Source: DATKFM01 sp035544395 (GTDB taxonomy: Bacteria > Pseudomonadota > Alphaproteobacteria > Dongiales > Dongiaceae). From it: a stretch of 21,159 nucleotides of DNA. Of the stretch, positions 14,082 to 21,159 are shown one piece after another (positions within the stretch are counted from its first letter, which is position 1; every line of letters begins with the position of its first letter). The DNA lies in NCBI GenBank assembly GCA_035544395.1, contig DATKFM010000109.1, forward strand, positions 1-21,159. Direction: 5' to 3'. The translations under genes were made by a program, and so were the position numbers. Below the pieces are notes generated by a model that was not told the DNA's origin, searched no databases, and saw only the letters and a list, made by a program, of their open reading frames with translations.

Positions 14082-15350
14082 TCAGTTCCGCCGCAGCAGC
14101 GGGCCGGCGGCAATCAGCCGGCCCAGCAGCGCCAGCAGGATCAGCGTCGCCAGCAGCAGCAGCGCCCCCAGCGCCGACGCCATGCCCCAGTTCACCACCT
14201 CATTCAGATGATAGGTGATCATGTAGGAGATCATCTGGTCGTTCGGTCCGCCCACCAGCGCCGGCGTCACGTAGTAGCCGAGCGCCATGATGAAGACGAG
14301 CAGCGTGCCGGCGGCAAGGCCCGGGATCGTCTGCGGCAGATAGATGCGGAGAAATGCGTATCGCGTCGTGGCGCCCAGGGACTGTGCGGCGCGCATGTGG
14401 GTCGGCGGGATGCCCTTCATTACGCTGTAGAGCGGCAGGATCATGTAGGGCAGCAGCACATGCACCATGGCGACGAGCACGCCGAAGCGGTTGAAGATCA
14501 GCTCCAGCGGGTGATTGATCGCATTCATCCATTGCAGCGCGCTGTTCACCGGCCCATTGCCTTGTAGCAGGATGATCCAGGCGGTCGTGCGCACGAGCAA
14601 CGATGTCCAGAACGGCAGCATGACGCCGATCATCAGCAGATTGGCGCGCCGCGCCGGCAGCGCGTTGAGCACGAACGCGACGGGAAATCCGAGGAGGGCA
14701 CAAAGCAGCGCCACCTCGATGCTGATCTCGAACGTGCGGAGCAGGAGCCGCTTGTAGAGCAAGCGCTCCGCCGGCTGGCTGACGATGTCGCCTTGTGCAT
14801 CCAGCTTGAGATCGACGGCGCCGAGCAGGTACGAGGCCGTCAATCGACCGGACTCGTTCTTCAGCGTCGCCCAATAGCCGGGATCGCCCCATTTCTTGTC
14901 GATGCCGACAAGCGTTTCCCGCCAGCTTCCCGTGGGCTCGGCCGGCAGGTTGTTCGCGGTCTTGATGATCAGGCTGCGGAAGCCTTCGCGGTTAGCATTG
15001 AGATAGCGGCCGAGCACAGCCGCATCGCCGCCGGCGGGAATGCTGCGCAGATCGATGGCGAGCGCTTCATACACTGCCTCCGGCGGCAACTCCGGTGGCG
15101 ACCATTCGGCGATCGCGGTCACCGTGCGGGGCAGGTTGCGCGGGACGATGCTGTTGTCGACCGCGCGGAAGACGAACATGCAGATCGGGCCGACAAAGAC
15201 CAGGAACAGGAAGGCGATCAGCGGCAGCACCAGCAGCATGTCGCGCATTAGCCGGCGGCGCTCGATCTGCCGCAACTCGCCTTTAAGGCCGGCGAGGGCG
15301 AAGCGGGCCGGCGCCGGCGGGGCCATGGCGGGGGCGGCGGTGGACGGCAT
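14082..15350 (-). CDS. ABC transporter permease, PotB-like with extended periplasmic region
   Basis: 422 aa. The first membrane segment is at about residues 37-62 and the remaining permease core at about 200-415, with the EAA loop GIPPTHMRAAQSLGATTRYA (residues about 313-332). Between the first and second segments lies an insertion of roughly 130 residues (about 66-198) that should face the periplasm; classic PotB is about 280-300 aa without it. Start: ATG at 15350, preceded by GGGGCGG; the frame is open to a GTG at 15401, but that codon lies within the candidate GntR operator and adds an atypical leader. It heads the two-permease unit and is divergent from the GntR regulator gene. The matching binding protein is probably the one encoded at 17666-18721. 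Confidence 0.87.
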   Translation of the reverse strand: MPSTAAPAMAPPAPARFALAGLKGELRQIERRRLMRDMLLVLPLIAFLFLVFVGPICMFVFRAVDNSIVPRNLPRTVTAIAEWSPPELPPEAVYEALAIDLRSIPAGGDAAVLGRYLNANREGFRSLIIKTANNLPAEPTGSWRETLVGIDKKWGDPGYWATLKNESGRLTASYLLGAVDLKLDAQGDIVSQPAERLLYKRLLLRTFEISIEVALLCALLGFPVAFVLNALPARRANLLMIGVMLPFWTSLLVRTTAWIILLQGNGPVNSALQWMNAINHPLELIFNRFGVLVAMVHVLLPYMILPLYSVMKGIPPTHMRAAQSLGATTRYAFLRIYLPQTIPGLAAGTLLVFIMALGYYVTPALVGGPNDQMISYMITYHLNEVVNWGMASALGALLLLATLILLALLGRLIAAGPLLRRN

Positions 15351-15391
15351 CTTAGCCGCCCCGGATGGCGGAAAGAGAGTGATTGATGTTA

Positions 15392-15403
15392 TTGTGATCA
15401 CTC
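15392..15403. promoter_or_regulatory. Candidate GntR operator between gntR and the permease genes
   Basis: TTGTGATCACTC matches 10 of 12 positions of the perfect palindrome TTGTGATCACAA found at 18801-18812. It lies in the 109-bp divergent gap between the permease start (15350) and the regulator start (15460). It is also one arm of a GAGTGAT-N13-ATCACTC inverted repeat (15377-15403). The GT...AC layout is typical of GntR-family operators. Confidence 0.6.
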
Positions 15404-15450
15404 ATTACACATGACCCCGGAAAGGCCGCCGCGCGGGGCCGCGCAGGCAG

Positions 15451-15457
15451 GATCACA
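15451..15457. promoter_or_regulatory. Operator half-site overlapping the gntR ribosome site
   Basis: GATCACA, the right half of the TTGTGATCACAA palindrome, occurs directly over the AGGA ribosome site and 3 bases before the gntR ATG. It could allow autoregulation, but a 7-base match can be chance. Confidence 0.3.
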
Positions 15458-15459
15458 GA

Positions 15460-16191
15460 ATGAAGAGCAGAAAAGCTCCGCAGAAGAAAGCCGCGGGCCG
15501 CAGTCGCGCCGCGGCGCCGGCTGGCGCGGCCGAGGCGCCCTTTGCGGTTCCCAAGCTGCAGCGCAACACCCTCAACGAAGAGGTCTACGAACAACTCAAG
15601 CAGGCCCTGATGAGCGGCCGTATCGCGCCGGGCGCGACCATGACGATCCGCAGCCTCGCCGCGTCCTTCGGCATCAGCCCGATGCCCGTGCGCGAGGCGC
15701 TGCGCAGGCTGGTGGCGGAGCATGTGTTGTTCCTGCTGCCGAACCGCAGCGTCTCCATGCCCGTCATCACCCGCGAGCGTTTTCGCGAGATCACGCGCAT
15801 CCGAACTTCGCTGGAAGGGCTGGCAGCGGAGGAGGCGACCCCGCTGATCGACAGCGGCACGATCGATCGCATCTCCGCGCTCAACGACGAGATGGAGCGC
15901 GAGGACGCGGCGAAGACGCCCGATTATCTGGTGAAGAACCGGGAGCTGCATTTCAGCCTCTATCGCGCCTGCCAGATGCCGACGCTGGTGAAGATCATCG
16001 AGTCGCTGTGGCTGCAGATCGGCCCGCTGCTGACCATCCAGCAGGGCATCTATGTGAAGGCCGGCATCACTGTGCAGACCCATCACCGCCGGCTGCTGAA
16101 GGCGCTGCGCAAGCGCAACGCGCAGGAGGCGCGGATCTCCATCGTCGACGACATCGAGGATGCGGCGAAGCTGATCGCGGACGCGCTGTAA
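15460..16191 (+). CDS. GntR-family regulator with FCD ligand domain
   Basis: 243 aa cytoplasmic transcription factor. After a Lys/Ala-rich leader (residues 1-30) comes the winged helix: LNEEVYEQLKQALMSGRIAPG, then TIRSLAASFGISPMPVREALRRL, the recognition helix typical of GntR. Residues about 105-240 are the all-helical FCD domain, with metal/ligand residues in ELHFSLYRAC and THHRRLLKAL. FCD regulators usually sense the substrate or an intermediate of the pathway encoded nearby and are mostly repressors. It is divergent from the permeases and ends 23 bp before the convergent aminotransferase stop. Shared TTGTGATCAC sites on both flanks of the locus suggest it controls the permeases, the binding protein, BKACE and the oxidoreductase. 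The start at 15460 has AGGA about 6 bases upstream. Confidence 0.92.
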   Translation: MKSRKAPQKKAAGRSRAAAPAGAAEAPFAVPKLQRNTLNEEVYEQLKQALMSGRIAPGATMTIRSLAASFGISPMPVREALRRLVAEHVLFLLPNRSVSMPVITRERFREITRIRTSLEGLAAEEATPLIDSGTIDRISALNDEMEREDAAKTPDYLVKNRELHFSLYRACQMPTLVKIIESLWLQIGPLLTIQQGIYVKAGITVQTHHRRLLKALRKRNAQEARISIVDDIEDAAKLIADAL

Positions 16192-16214
16192 CGTTTCCGC
16201 GGCAGTGGCCTGCG

Positions 16215-17573
16215 TCAGCTCAGCGCCGTGCGCACGAGATCGCCGCGGTTGATCAGGAACTCCTCGACCGCCTGACATAGCTGCTCGGTTTCCGCCTCGG
16301 TGGTTTCGATTGACAGATTGCCCATGATGCGCCGCGACAGATATTGGCCTGCCTCCAGCATATCCAGGTGGAACAGCTTCTTCAGGTCGGCGATGGCGGC
16401 CTCGCGGCCATGTTCACCCTTGTCGAGATCAGCGGCGTTGCGGATCGGTCCCTCATGAAAGTGGATGCCGAATATCGAGCCGAGGCCCGTGGTCTGCATC
16501 GGCACGCCATGCTTCCTGGCCAGCTCATTCAGCCGGTTGCGCAGCTTGTCGCCGAGGGCGTTCATTCGCTCCAGCCTATCTGCCGACAGCACCTGCGTCA
16601 GCGCCGCATGGCCCGCCGCCATCGCCAGCACATTGTTGTTGAACGTGCCGCCGTGGGGGAATGAATCGGCGCGGCGCGGATCGAACCGCGCCATCAGATC
16701 GGCGCGGCCGCCGAAGGCGCCGAAACTCAGGCCGCCGCCGACATACTTGCCAAGCGTCATCAAGTCGGGCGTCACGCCATAGCGCGCCTGCGCGCCACCA
16801 TAGCCGAGCCGTGAGGTCATGACCTCGTCGATGACGAAGATCACGCCATGGTCGCGGCAGGCGTCGGCTAGGCCGGTCATGAAGGCGGGATCGCCGGGAA
16901 TTGCGCCGGCGCCACCCTGCATCGGCTCGACGATGACGGCCGCCAGCCGGCTGGCATGGGCGGCGATGTCGCGGCGCGCCTGCGACAAATCGTTGTAGCT
17001 GGACAGCACCCAGTCGAACTTCATGTTCAGGGGTGAGCCGCCATGGGCGAAATAGAGGATGCTGCCGTGATAAGCGCCATCGAAGGTCAGCACGGCATCC
17101 TTGCCAGTGATGGCCCGCGCAGTGCCCAGCGCCAGCAGGTTGGCCTCGGTGCCTGAATTGCAGAAGCGCAGCAGTTCCATGGCCGGGAAGCGCTTGCGGA
17201 TTTCCTCTGCCAGCAGGACCTCATGCTGGGTTGGCGCCCCCAGATTGATGCCGCCCTTCAGCGCGCCGGTCACCGCCTCGGCGATGACCGGATTGGAATG
17301 GCCGAACACGCCGGCGGTGTATTCGTTGACGAAGTCGGCATAGCTGTGTCCATCCGCATCGATGAGCCGGCTGCACTTGCCGCTGCTGACGTAAAGCGGG
17401 AAGGGCGAGAAGTGCACCGTCGTGCGGGTATTGCCGCCGGGCAGGGAGCCCTGGGCCAGCTTGCTCAGCCGCTCGCTTTCCTTGTTGACGGCGCGGTAGC
17501 GGGCCTCTGCTTCGCCGACGGCTGAGGGCAGATCCTGATTGCGGCGCCTGACCGCCGCATCCATGGCAGACAT
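16215..17573 (-). CDS. Class III PLP aminotransferase, glutamate-1-semialdehyde aminomutase-like
   Basis: 452 aa. Fold type I, class III pyridoxal-phosphate enzyme. Visible features are SLPGGNTRTTVHFSPFPLYV near the N-terminus, CNSGTEANLLALGTAR for phosphate binding, AYHGS, IVEPMQGGAGAIP, FVIDEVMTSRLGYGG with the ring-binding Asp, and Lys276 in LGKYVGGGLSFGAFGG as the Schiff-base lysine. The overall pattern is like HemL but differs in local sequence, and the setting among uptake and catabolic genes points to an amine or amino acid aminotransferase (or aminomutase) rather than haem synthesis. Start: ATG at 17573, with GAGGAG 7 bases upstream; the longer open frame runs back through a terminator hairpin and is rejected. 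It follows the binding-protein gene on the same strand and should get reduced read-through. Confidence 0.88.
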   Translation of the reverse strand: MSAMDAAVRRRNQDLPSAVGEAEARYRAVNKESERLSKLAQGSLPGGNTRTTVHFSPFPLYVSSGKCSRLIDADGHSYADFVNEYTAGVFGHSNPVIAEAVTGALKGGINLGAPTQHEVLLAEEIRKRFPAMELLRFCNSGTEANLLALGTARAITGKDAVLTFDGAYHGSILYFAHGGSPLNMKFDWVLSSYNDLSQARRDIAAHASRLAAVIVEPMQGGAGAIPGDPAFMTGLADACRDHGVIFVIDEVMTSRLGYGGAQARYGVTPDLMTLGKYVGGGLSFGAFGGRADLMARFDPRRADSFPHGGTFNNNVLAMAAGHAALTQVLSADRLERMNALGDKLRNRLNELARKHGVPMQTTGLGSIFGIHFHEGPIRNAADLDKGEHGREAAIADLKKLFHLDMLEAGQYLSRRIMGNLSIETTEAETEQLCQAVEEFLINRGDLVRTALS

Positions 17574-17588
17574 CTGGTGCTCCTCTAC

Positions 17589-17635
17589 AAAAAAAGTGGC
17601 GGGATTGGGCGACCTGTCCGGCTGCCCAATCCCGC
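17589..17635 (-). terminator. Rho-independent terminator between binding-protein and aminotransferase genes
   Basis: On the minus strand GCGGGATTGGGC and GCCCAATCCCGC form a perfect 12-bp stem with a 13-base loop, followed after CAC by seven T residues. It comes 30 bp after the binding-protein stop and just before the aminotransferase ribosome site. It would end or attenuate transcription so that the binding protein is made in excess over the enzyme. Confidence 0.9.
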
Positions 17636-17665
17636 TCGAGAGACATTCCTTAGCAGGCAATTGTC

Positions 17666-18721
17666 CTACTGACTCGCCCAGGCATTGAACCGTTCGGTGG
17701 CAGCCGCCTGATGTTCGACCCAGAAGGCGTCGCTATAGACCGCTGCCCAGGCCGCCTTGTCCGGCGATGTCGGCAATTCGCCCTTGGTCTCCGCGGGCAT
17801 CTTGTCGTAGGCGGCCAACGTCGGCACGCCGTAGCTGAGGGTCTTTACCAGGTCCGCCTGGGTTTCCGGGCGGGCGTAGAATTCCATCAGTTTCGCCGCG
17901 GCCGACGGATTCGGGCCGTTGGCAATCTGCACCCAGTAGTCGGTGCCGACCCAGAAGCCGGCATCCCAGGCAATCACCAGGTTGCGCTTGTTCTCCTTGG
18001 CCGCGCCGCTGACGCGGGCGTTGAAGTTCACCACCATGGCCACGTCGCCGGCCAGCAGCCGCTGCATGCCGTCGGCAGCGCTTTCCGCCCACAGGATGTT
18101 CGGCTTCAACTCGTCGAGCTTCTTGAAGGCGCGGTCGAAACCGGCGGCGTCAGCCAGGACAGTATAGATGTCCTCTTTCTTCACGCCGTCGGCCATCAGG
18201 GCGATCTCGATCATGATGCGCGCGTCCTTGTAGCAGCCGCGCTTGCCCGGCCACTTGGCCACGTCCCAGAAATCGGCCCAGGTTTTCGGCCCGTCTTTGA
18301 TCTTGTCGCCGTCATAGGCCATCACCGTCGACCAGATGTCGGAGGCGATGCCGCAATCGTGGGCGGCGTAGTCGATCTGCTTGTCGCGGCCGCCGAGCTT
18401 GTCCCAATTCAGCTTGACGAAAGCGCCCTCATCGCAACCCTGGATGACCTGCGGGCTTTCGAAGGCGGCGAGGTCCCAGGTGACCTTGCCTGCTTCGATC
18501 TGACTGGTGAGCTTGGCATATTCGCCGCCGAACTCTTCCTCGACGACCTTGATGCCGGTTTCCTTGGTGAAGGGTTCGAACAGAGCCCGTCGATAGGAGT
18601 CCTGCCAAACGCCGCCCCAGCCGACGATCACCACCTGTTCCTGAGCCTTCGCCGGCGGTGGCGTGGAAACGCCGATCGCCAACGCCAGCCCGAGCACGCC
18701 CGTCAACAAATACCGTTTCAT
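17666..18721 (-). CDS. Periplasmic solute-binding protein of a polyamine-type ABC importer
   Basis: 351 aa. MKRYLLTGVLGLALAIGVSTPPPAKA is a Sec signal peptide with cleavage after AKA (about residue 26). The mature protein is a family 1/PotD-like binding protein: VVIVGWGGVWQDSYRRALFEPFTKETGIKVV near the start, then the two-lobe fold with WDLAAFES, LWAESAADGMQRLLAGDVAMVVNFNAR and the C-terminal LMEFYARPETQADL. It would deliver its ligand to the two permeases encoded at 13254-15350. Ligand-binding residues do not allow a substrate call. Start: ATG at 18721, with a very good GGGAGG; upstream in-frame codons would precede the signal peptide. It is divergent from the BKACE gene, with the palindromic operator between them. 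Confidence 0.92.
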   Translation of the reverse strand: MKRYLLTGVLGLALAIGVSTPPPAKAQEQVVIVGWGGVWQDSYRRALFEPFTKETGIKVVEEEFGGEYAKLTSQIEAGKVTWDLAAFESPQVIQGCDEGAFVKLNWDKLGGRDKQIDYAAHDCGIASDIWSTVMAYDGDKIKDGPKTWADFWDVAKWPGKRGCYKDARIMIEIALMADGVKKEDIYTVLADAAGFDRAFKKLDELKPNILWAESAADGMQRLLAGDVAMVVNFNARVSGAAKENKRNLVIAWDAGFWVGTDYWVQIANGPNPSAAAKLMEFYARPETQADLVKTLSYGVPTLAAYDKMPAETKGELPTSPDKAAWAAVYSDAFWVEHQAAATERFNAWASQ

Positions 18722-18800
18722 TGCAACCTCCCTTGGCCGCGGTTCAGGGCATGACAGCCGCTTTCCGCAGATGTTCGGCGATCCAGCCCGCCGGTGCATA

Positions 18801-18822
18801 TTGTGATCACAAGACTTGTGAT
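18801..18822. promoter_or_regulatory. Palindromic candidate GntR operator between binding-protein and BKACE genes
   Basis: TTGTGATCACAA (18801-18812) is a perfect 12-bp palindrome, followed by a second half-site TTGTGAT at 18816-18822, 15 bp from the first. It lies in the divergent 208-bp gap, about 80 bp from the binding-protein start and about 115 bp from the BKACE start. The same core recurs at 15392-15401 next to the gntR gene, which supports it as the regulator's target. Confidence 0.65.
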
Positions 18823-18929
18823 GCTATGATGGGGTCGCTGGGAATGTCAATGACCCAGGGCGCTTCGGGCATCGCGCGGCTGTCGGCCGCGGTCCGCGAG
18901 CGACCGACGCGTAACAGTGGAGGAGTAAC

Positions 18930-19892
18930 ATGTCGCAGCAGCAGGCCCAGGCGCCCGCCAAGACCGGCCGGAAGGTCATCATCACCTGCGCGGTCACCGG
19001 CTCGGTGCATACGCCGACGATGACGCCACACCTGCCGATAACACCCGACGAGATCGCCCGGGAATCGATTGCGGCAGCGGAGGCAGGCGCCTCGGTGATC
19101 CATCTCCATGCCCGCGACCCCAAGGACGGCCGGCCGACGCCCAATCCCGACGTCTTCATGCAGTTCCTGCCGCGCATCAAGCAGTCGAGTGACGCGGTCA
19201 TCAACATCACCACCGGTGGATCGCTGGGCATGAGCATGGAGGACAGGCTGGCGGCGCCGCTGCGCGCCAAGCCGGAACTCTGCTCCCTTAACATGGGCTC
19301 GATGAATTTCGGCATCTATCACGTGACCGAGAAGATCACGAACTGGAAGCATGAATGGGAGCGCGCCTATGTGGAGAAGACGCGAGACCTGATCGTCAGC
19401 AACACCTTCGCGCAGATCGAGCGTTTCATCAAAGAGCTTGGCGAAGGCTGCGGCACGCGCTTCGAATGCGAATGCTACGATATCGGCCATCTCTATACGC
19501 TGGCGAATTTCCTCGACCGCAAGATGCTGCAGCCGCCGCTGTTCGTGCAAAGCATCTTCGGCATCCTCGGCGGCATCGGCGCCCATCCCGAGGACCTGAT
19601 GCATGCGCGCCGCACGGCGGACCGGCTGTTCGGCAAGGACTATCAGTGGTCGATCCTGGCGGCGGGCCGGCATCAGATCAATCTGGCGACCATCGGCGCC
19701 ACAATGGGGGGCAATGTTCGCGTCGGACTCGAGGACAGCATCTATCTCGGCCCGGGCCGCCTGGCGAAGAGCAATGCCGAACAAGTCACCAAGATCCGCA
19801 AGATTCTGGAGGAACTGTCGCTGGAGATCGCCACGCCTGCCGAGGCCCGGCAGATGCTGAAGTTGAAAGGCGGCGACCAGGTGGCCTTCTGA
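18930..19892 (+). CDS. Beta-keto acid cleavage enzyme (BKACE, DUF849 family)
   Basis: 320 aa TIM-barrel zinc enzyme. Family members cleave a beta-keto acid with acetyl-CoA, giving acetoacetate and the CoA ester of the remaining acid; the founding member Kce acts on 3-keto-5-aminohexanoate in lysine fermentation, and a related one on dehydrocarnitine. Seen here: KVIITCAVTGSVHTPTMTPHLP at the start of the barrel, zinc ligands His58 and His60 in VIHLHARD, and Glu268 in VRVGLEDSIYL. Start: ATG at 18930, preceded by GGAGGAG with 4-5 bases spacing. It is followed 19 bp later by the FAD oxidoreductase, so the two form an operon. The exact substrate is not determined by visible residues, but the amine-type neighbours fit an amino- or ammonium-substituted keto acid. 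Confidence 0.93.
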   Translation: MSQQQAQAPAKTGRKVIITCAVTGSVHTPTMTPHLPITPDEIARESIAAAEAGASVIHLHARDPKDGRPTPNPDVFMQFLPRIKQSSDAVINITTGGSLGMSMEDRLAAPLRAKPELCSLNMGSMNFGIYHVTEKITNWKHEWERAYVEKTRDLIVSNTFAQIERFIKELGEGCGTRFECECYDIGHLYTLANFLDRKMLQPPLFVQSIFGILGGIGAHPEDLMHARRTADRLFGKDYQWSILAAGRHQINLATIGATMGGNVRVGLEDSIYLGPGRLAKSNAEQVTKIRKILEELSLEIATPAEARQMLKLKGGDQVAF

Positions 19893-19911
19893 CAGCGGAC
19901 CAGTCAGCAGG

Positions 19912-21159
19912 ATGACCCCGACCACCCGCATCGAGGGACGCTGCGTCTGGCTGCGCGAGGCGATCGCGCCCGGCGAGACCGACTGCGCCCCCCTAATGAA
20001 GGACGAGCGGGCGGATGTTTGCATCGTCGGCGGCGGGCTTGCCGGCCTGTGGACGGCGCTCAACATCAAGGCGCGAAAGCCGTCGGCCGATGTGGTGATC
20101 GTCGAGGCGGATATCTGCGGCGGTGGCGCCAGCGGCCGCAATTCCGGCATGGTGCTGTCGCAATGGGCGAAGTTCGCCGCGCTGGAGGATTTCTGCGGCA
20201 CCGCGGGCGCGATCCGGCTGGGGTGGGCCTTCGGCAACTCCGCCACCGAACTCCAGGCGTTCTGCGCCGAGAATGGCATCGACGCGGAATTCCGTCGCGA
20301 CGGCTGGATCTGGGGCGCCACCTGCGAGAAGCATGTGGGCTCCTGGAACGGCATCCTGGCCGGGCTGGCTAAGCATGATCTCCATCCCTTCCGCCCGGTC
20401 GATGCCGAGGAGATCGCGGCAATGACCGGTTCGCGCTCGTTCCTATCCGGCATCCACGACCCCACGGCTGCGACGATCCATCCCGGCAAGCTGGTGCGCG
20501 GCATCCGCCGCGTGGCGCTGTCGCGGGGTGTGCGGGTGTTCGAGAACTCGCCGATGGTCCGACTTGAGCGCCGCGATGAACCGGTCGTCCGAACGGCAAA
20601 GGGGTCGGTGACCGCCTCCCGCGTGGTCCTGACCATGAACGCCTGGTCGTTGGGCATTCCCGAACTGCGGCCATCCATCCTTGTCATCGCCAGCGACGAC
20701 GCGGTGACCGAACCGGTGCCGGAACTTTTGGAGCGCACGGGCTACAAGTCCAAGCCGCTGATGGGCGACTCCCAGACATTCGTCACCGGCTTCCGCACCA
20801 CAGGCAATCACCGGTTCAATCCCGGCATTACCGGCGGCATCATCGGGTTCGGCAACTTGACCGGCCGGCGCTTCGAGGGACGGTCCATCCGCGAGGATGT
20901 GATCCGCGATTGTGTGCGCCGCGGGCATCCGGCGCTGGCCGATCTGCTCTTCGCCGATAGCTGGAGCGGGCCAATCGATCGCACCCGCAGCGGCCTGCCG
21001 CTGTTCGGCCGGCTGCCGAACTGCCCCAGCGTTCTTTATGGCTACGGCTTCTCCGGCAACGGCGTGGCGACGACGCCGATCACCGGCCGAATCCTCGCCT
21101 CGCTGGCGCTGGACCATAGTGACGAATGGTCTCAATGCGGGCTGGTCCGGCCGGTGGAG
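19912..21159 (+). CDS. DAO-family FAD-dependent oxidoreductase, C-terminal end outside window
   Basis: Open for 416 codons to the window edge with no stop; family members are about 430-460 aa, so nearly all is present. The dinucleotide-binding fold is DVCIVGGGLAGLWTALNI (about residues 36-53, GGGLAG loop), followed by EADICGGGASGRNSGMV, characteristic of DAO-type amine and amino acid oxidases such as gamma-glutamylputrescine oxidase. The C-terminal RTRSGLPLFGRLPNCPSV and GYGFSGNGVATTPITGRILA is the second conserved FAD region. It probably oxidises an amine C-N bond, or an amino acid, in the route encoded here. It lies 19 bp after BKACE. Start: ATG at 19912, with CAGCAGG directly before it and therefore weakly spaced; the next in-frame ATG is 28 codons on. 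Confidence 0.88.
   Translation, partial: MTPTTRIEGRCVWLREAIAPGETDCAPLMKDERADVCIVGGGLAGLWTALNIKARKPSADVVIVEADICGGGASGRNSGMVLSQWAKFAALEDFCGTAGAIRLGWAFGNSATELQAFCAENGIDAEFRRDGWIWGATCEKHVGSWNGILAGLAKHDLHPFRPVDAEEIAAMTGSRSFLSGIHDPTAATIHPGKLVRGIRRVALSRGVRVFENSPMVRLERRDEPVVRTAKGSVTASRVVLTMNAWSLGIPELRPSILVIASDDAVTEPVPELLERTGYKSKPLMGDSQTFVTGFRTTGNHRFNPGITGGIIGFGNLTGRRFEGRSIREDVIRDCVRRGHPALADLLFADSWSGPIDRTRSGLPLFGRLPNCPSVLYGYGFSGNGVATTPITGRILASLALDHSDEWSQCGLVRPVE

Noticed and set aside
15351..15401. Upstream GTG start for the PotB-like permease
   Set aside because: It would place the start codon inside the palindromic operator, and the extra 17 residues are not like a permease N-terminus.
18807..20738. 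Minus-strand open frame of 643 codons opposite BKACE and the oxidoreductase
   Set aside because: Two strongly supported genes on the plus strand explain the same DNA; the antisense product is low-complexity Arg/Ala/Ser with no motif.

Overview
The window is GC-rich, gene-dense DNA that looks like a chromosome segment of a soil-type alphaproteobacterium. This is inferred from the gene content and from two sites that fit the alphaproteobacterial EcfG/RpoE2 stress promoter pattern; no rRNA or other taxonomic marker is present. No tRNA, rRNA, CRISPR array, insertion sequence or phage gene was found.

Region 1 (1-5639, minus strand) is a form I aerobic carbon monoxide dehydrogenase cluster in the order coxC, coxM, coxS, coxL, coxD (truncated by the window edge). 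This is the core order of the Oligotropha (Afipia) carboxidovorans cox cluster, without coxB upstream. CoxL carries the form I active-site loop AYRCSFR, CoxS both [2Fe-2S] cysteine sets, CoxM both FAD motifs. CoxC is a membrane MHYT sensor fused to a LytTR DNA-binding domain. Between coxC and coxM lies a 20-bp-phased direct repeat array plus a dyad, a candidate operator for such a regulator. A pair of inverted REP-like palindromes separates coxL from coxD.

Region 2 (5640-8909) holds a type I ABC exporter half-transporter (minus), a small ankyrin repeat protein (plus) and a small secreted DUF1344-like protein (minus).

Region 3 (8910-13210) is a bacterial non-homologous end-joining operon, ku and ligD overlapping by 4 bp, followed by a secreted SRPBCC/MxaD-like protein. 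The gap upstream of ku contains two divergent GGAAC-N18/19-TT motifs inside a perfect 8-bp inverted repeat, suggesting general stress control of ku-ligD and of the divergent small secreted protein.

Region 4 (13211-21159) is an unassigned catabolic/uptake locus: two polyamine-type ABC permeases, a periplasmic binding protein and a class III aminotransferase on the minus strand; a GntR/FCD regulator, a beta-keto acid cleavage enzyme (BKACE, DUF849) and a DAO-family FAD oxidoreductase (running off the edge) on the plus strand. A TTGTGATCAC palindrome in both divergent intergenic regions ties the locus into one probable GntR regulon. No transporter ATPase is visible in the window. The substrate cannot be read from sequence; an amine or amino-keto acid is the best inference.
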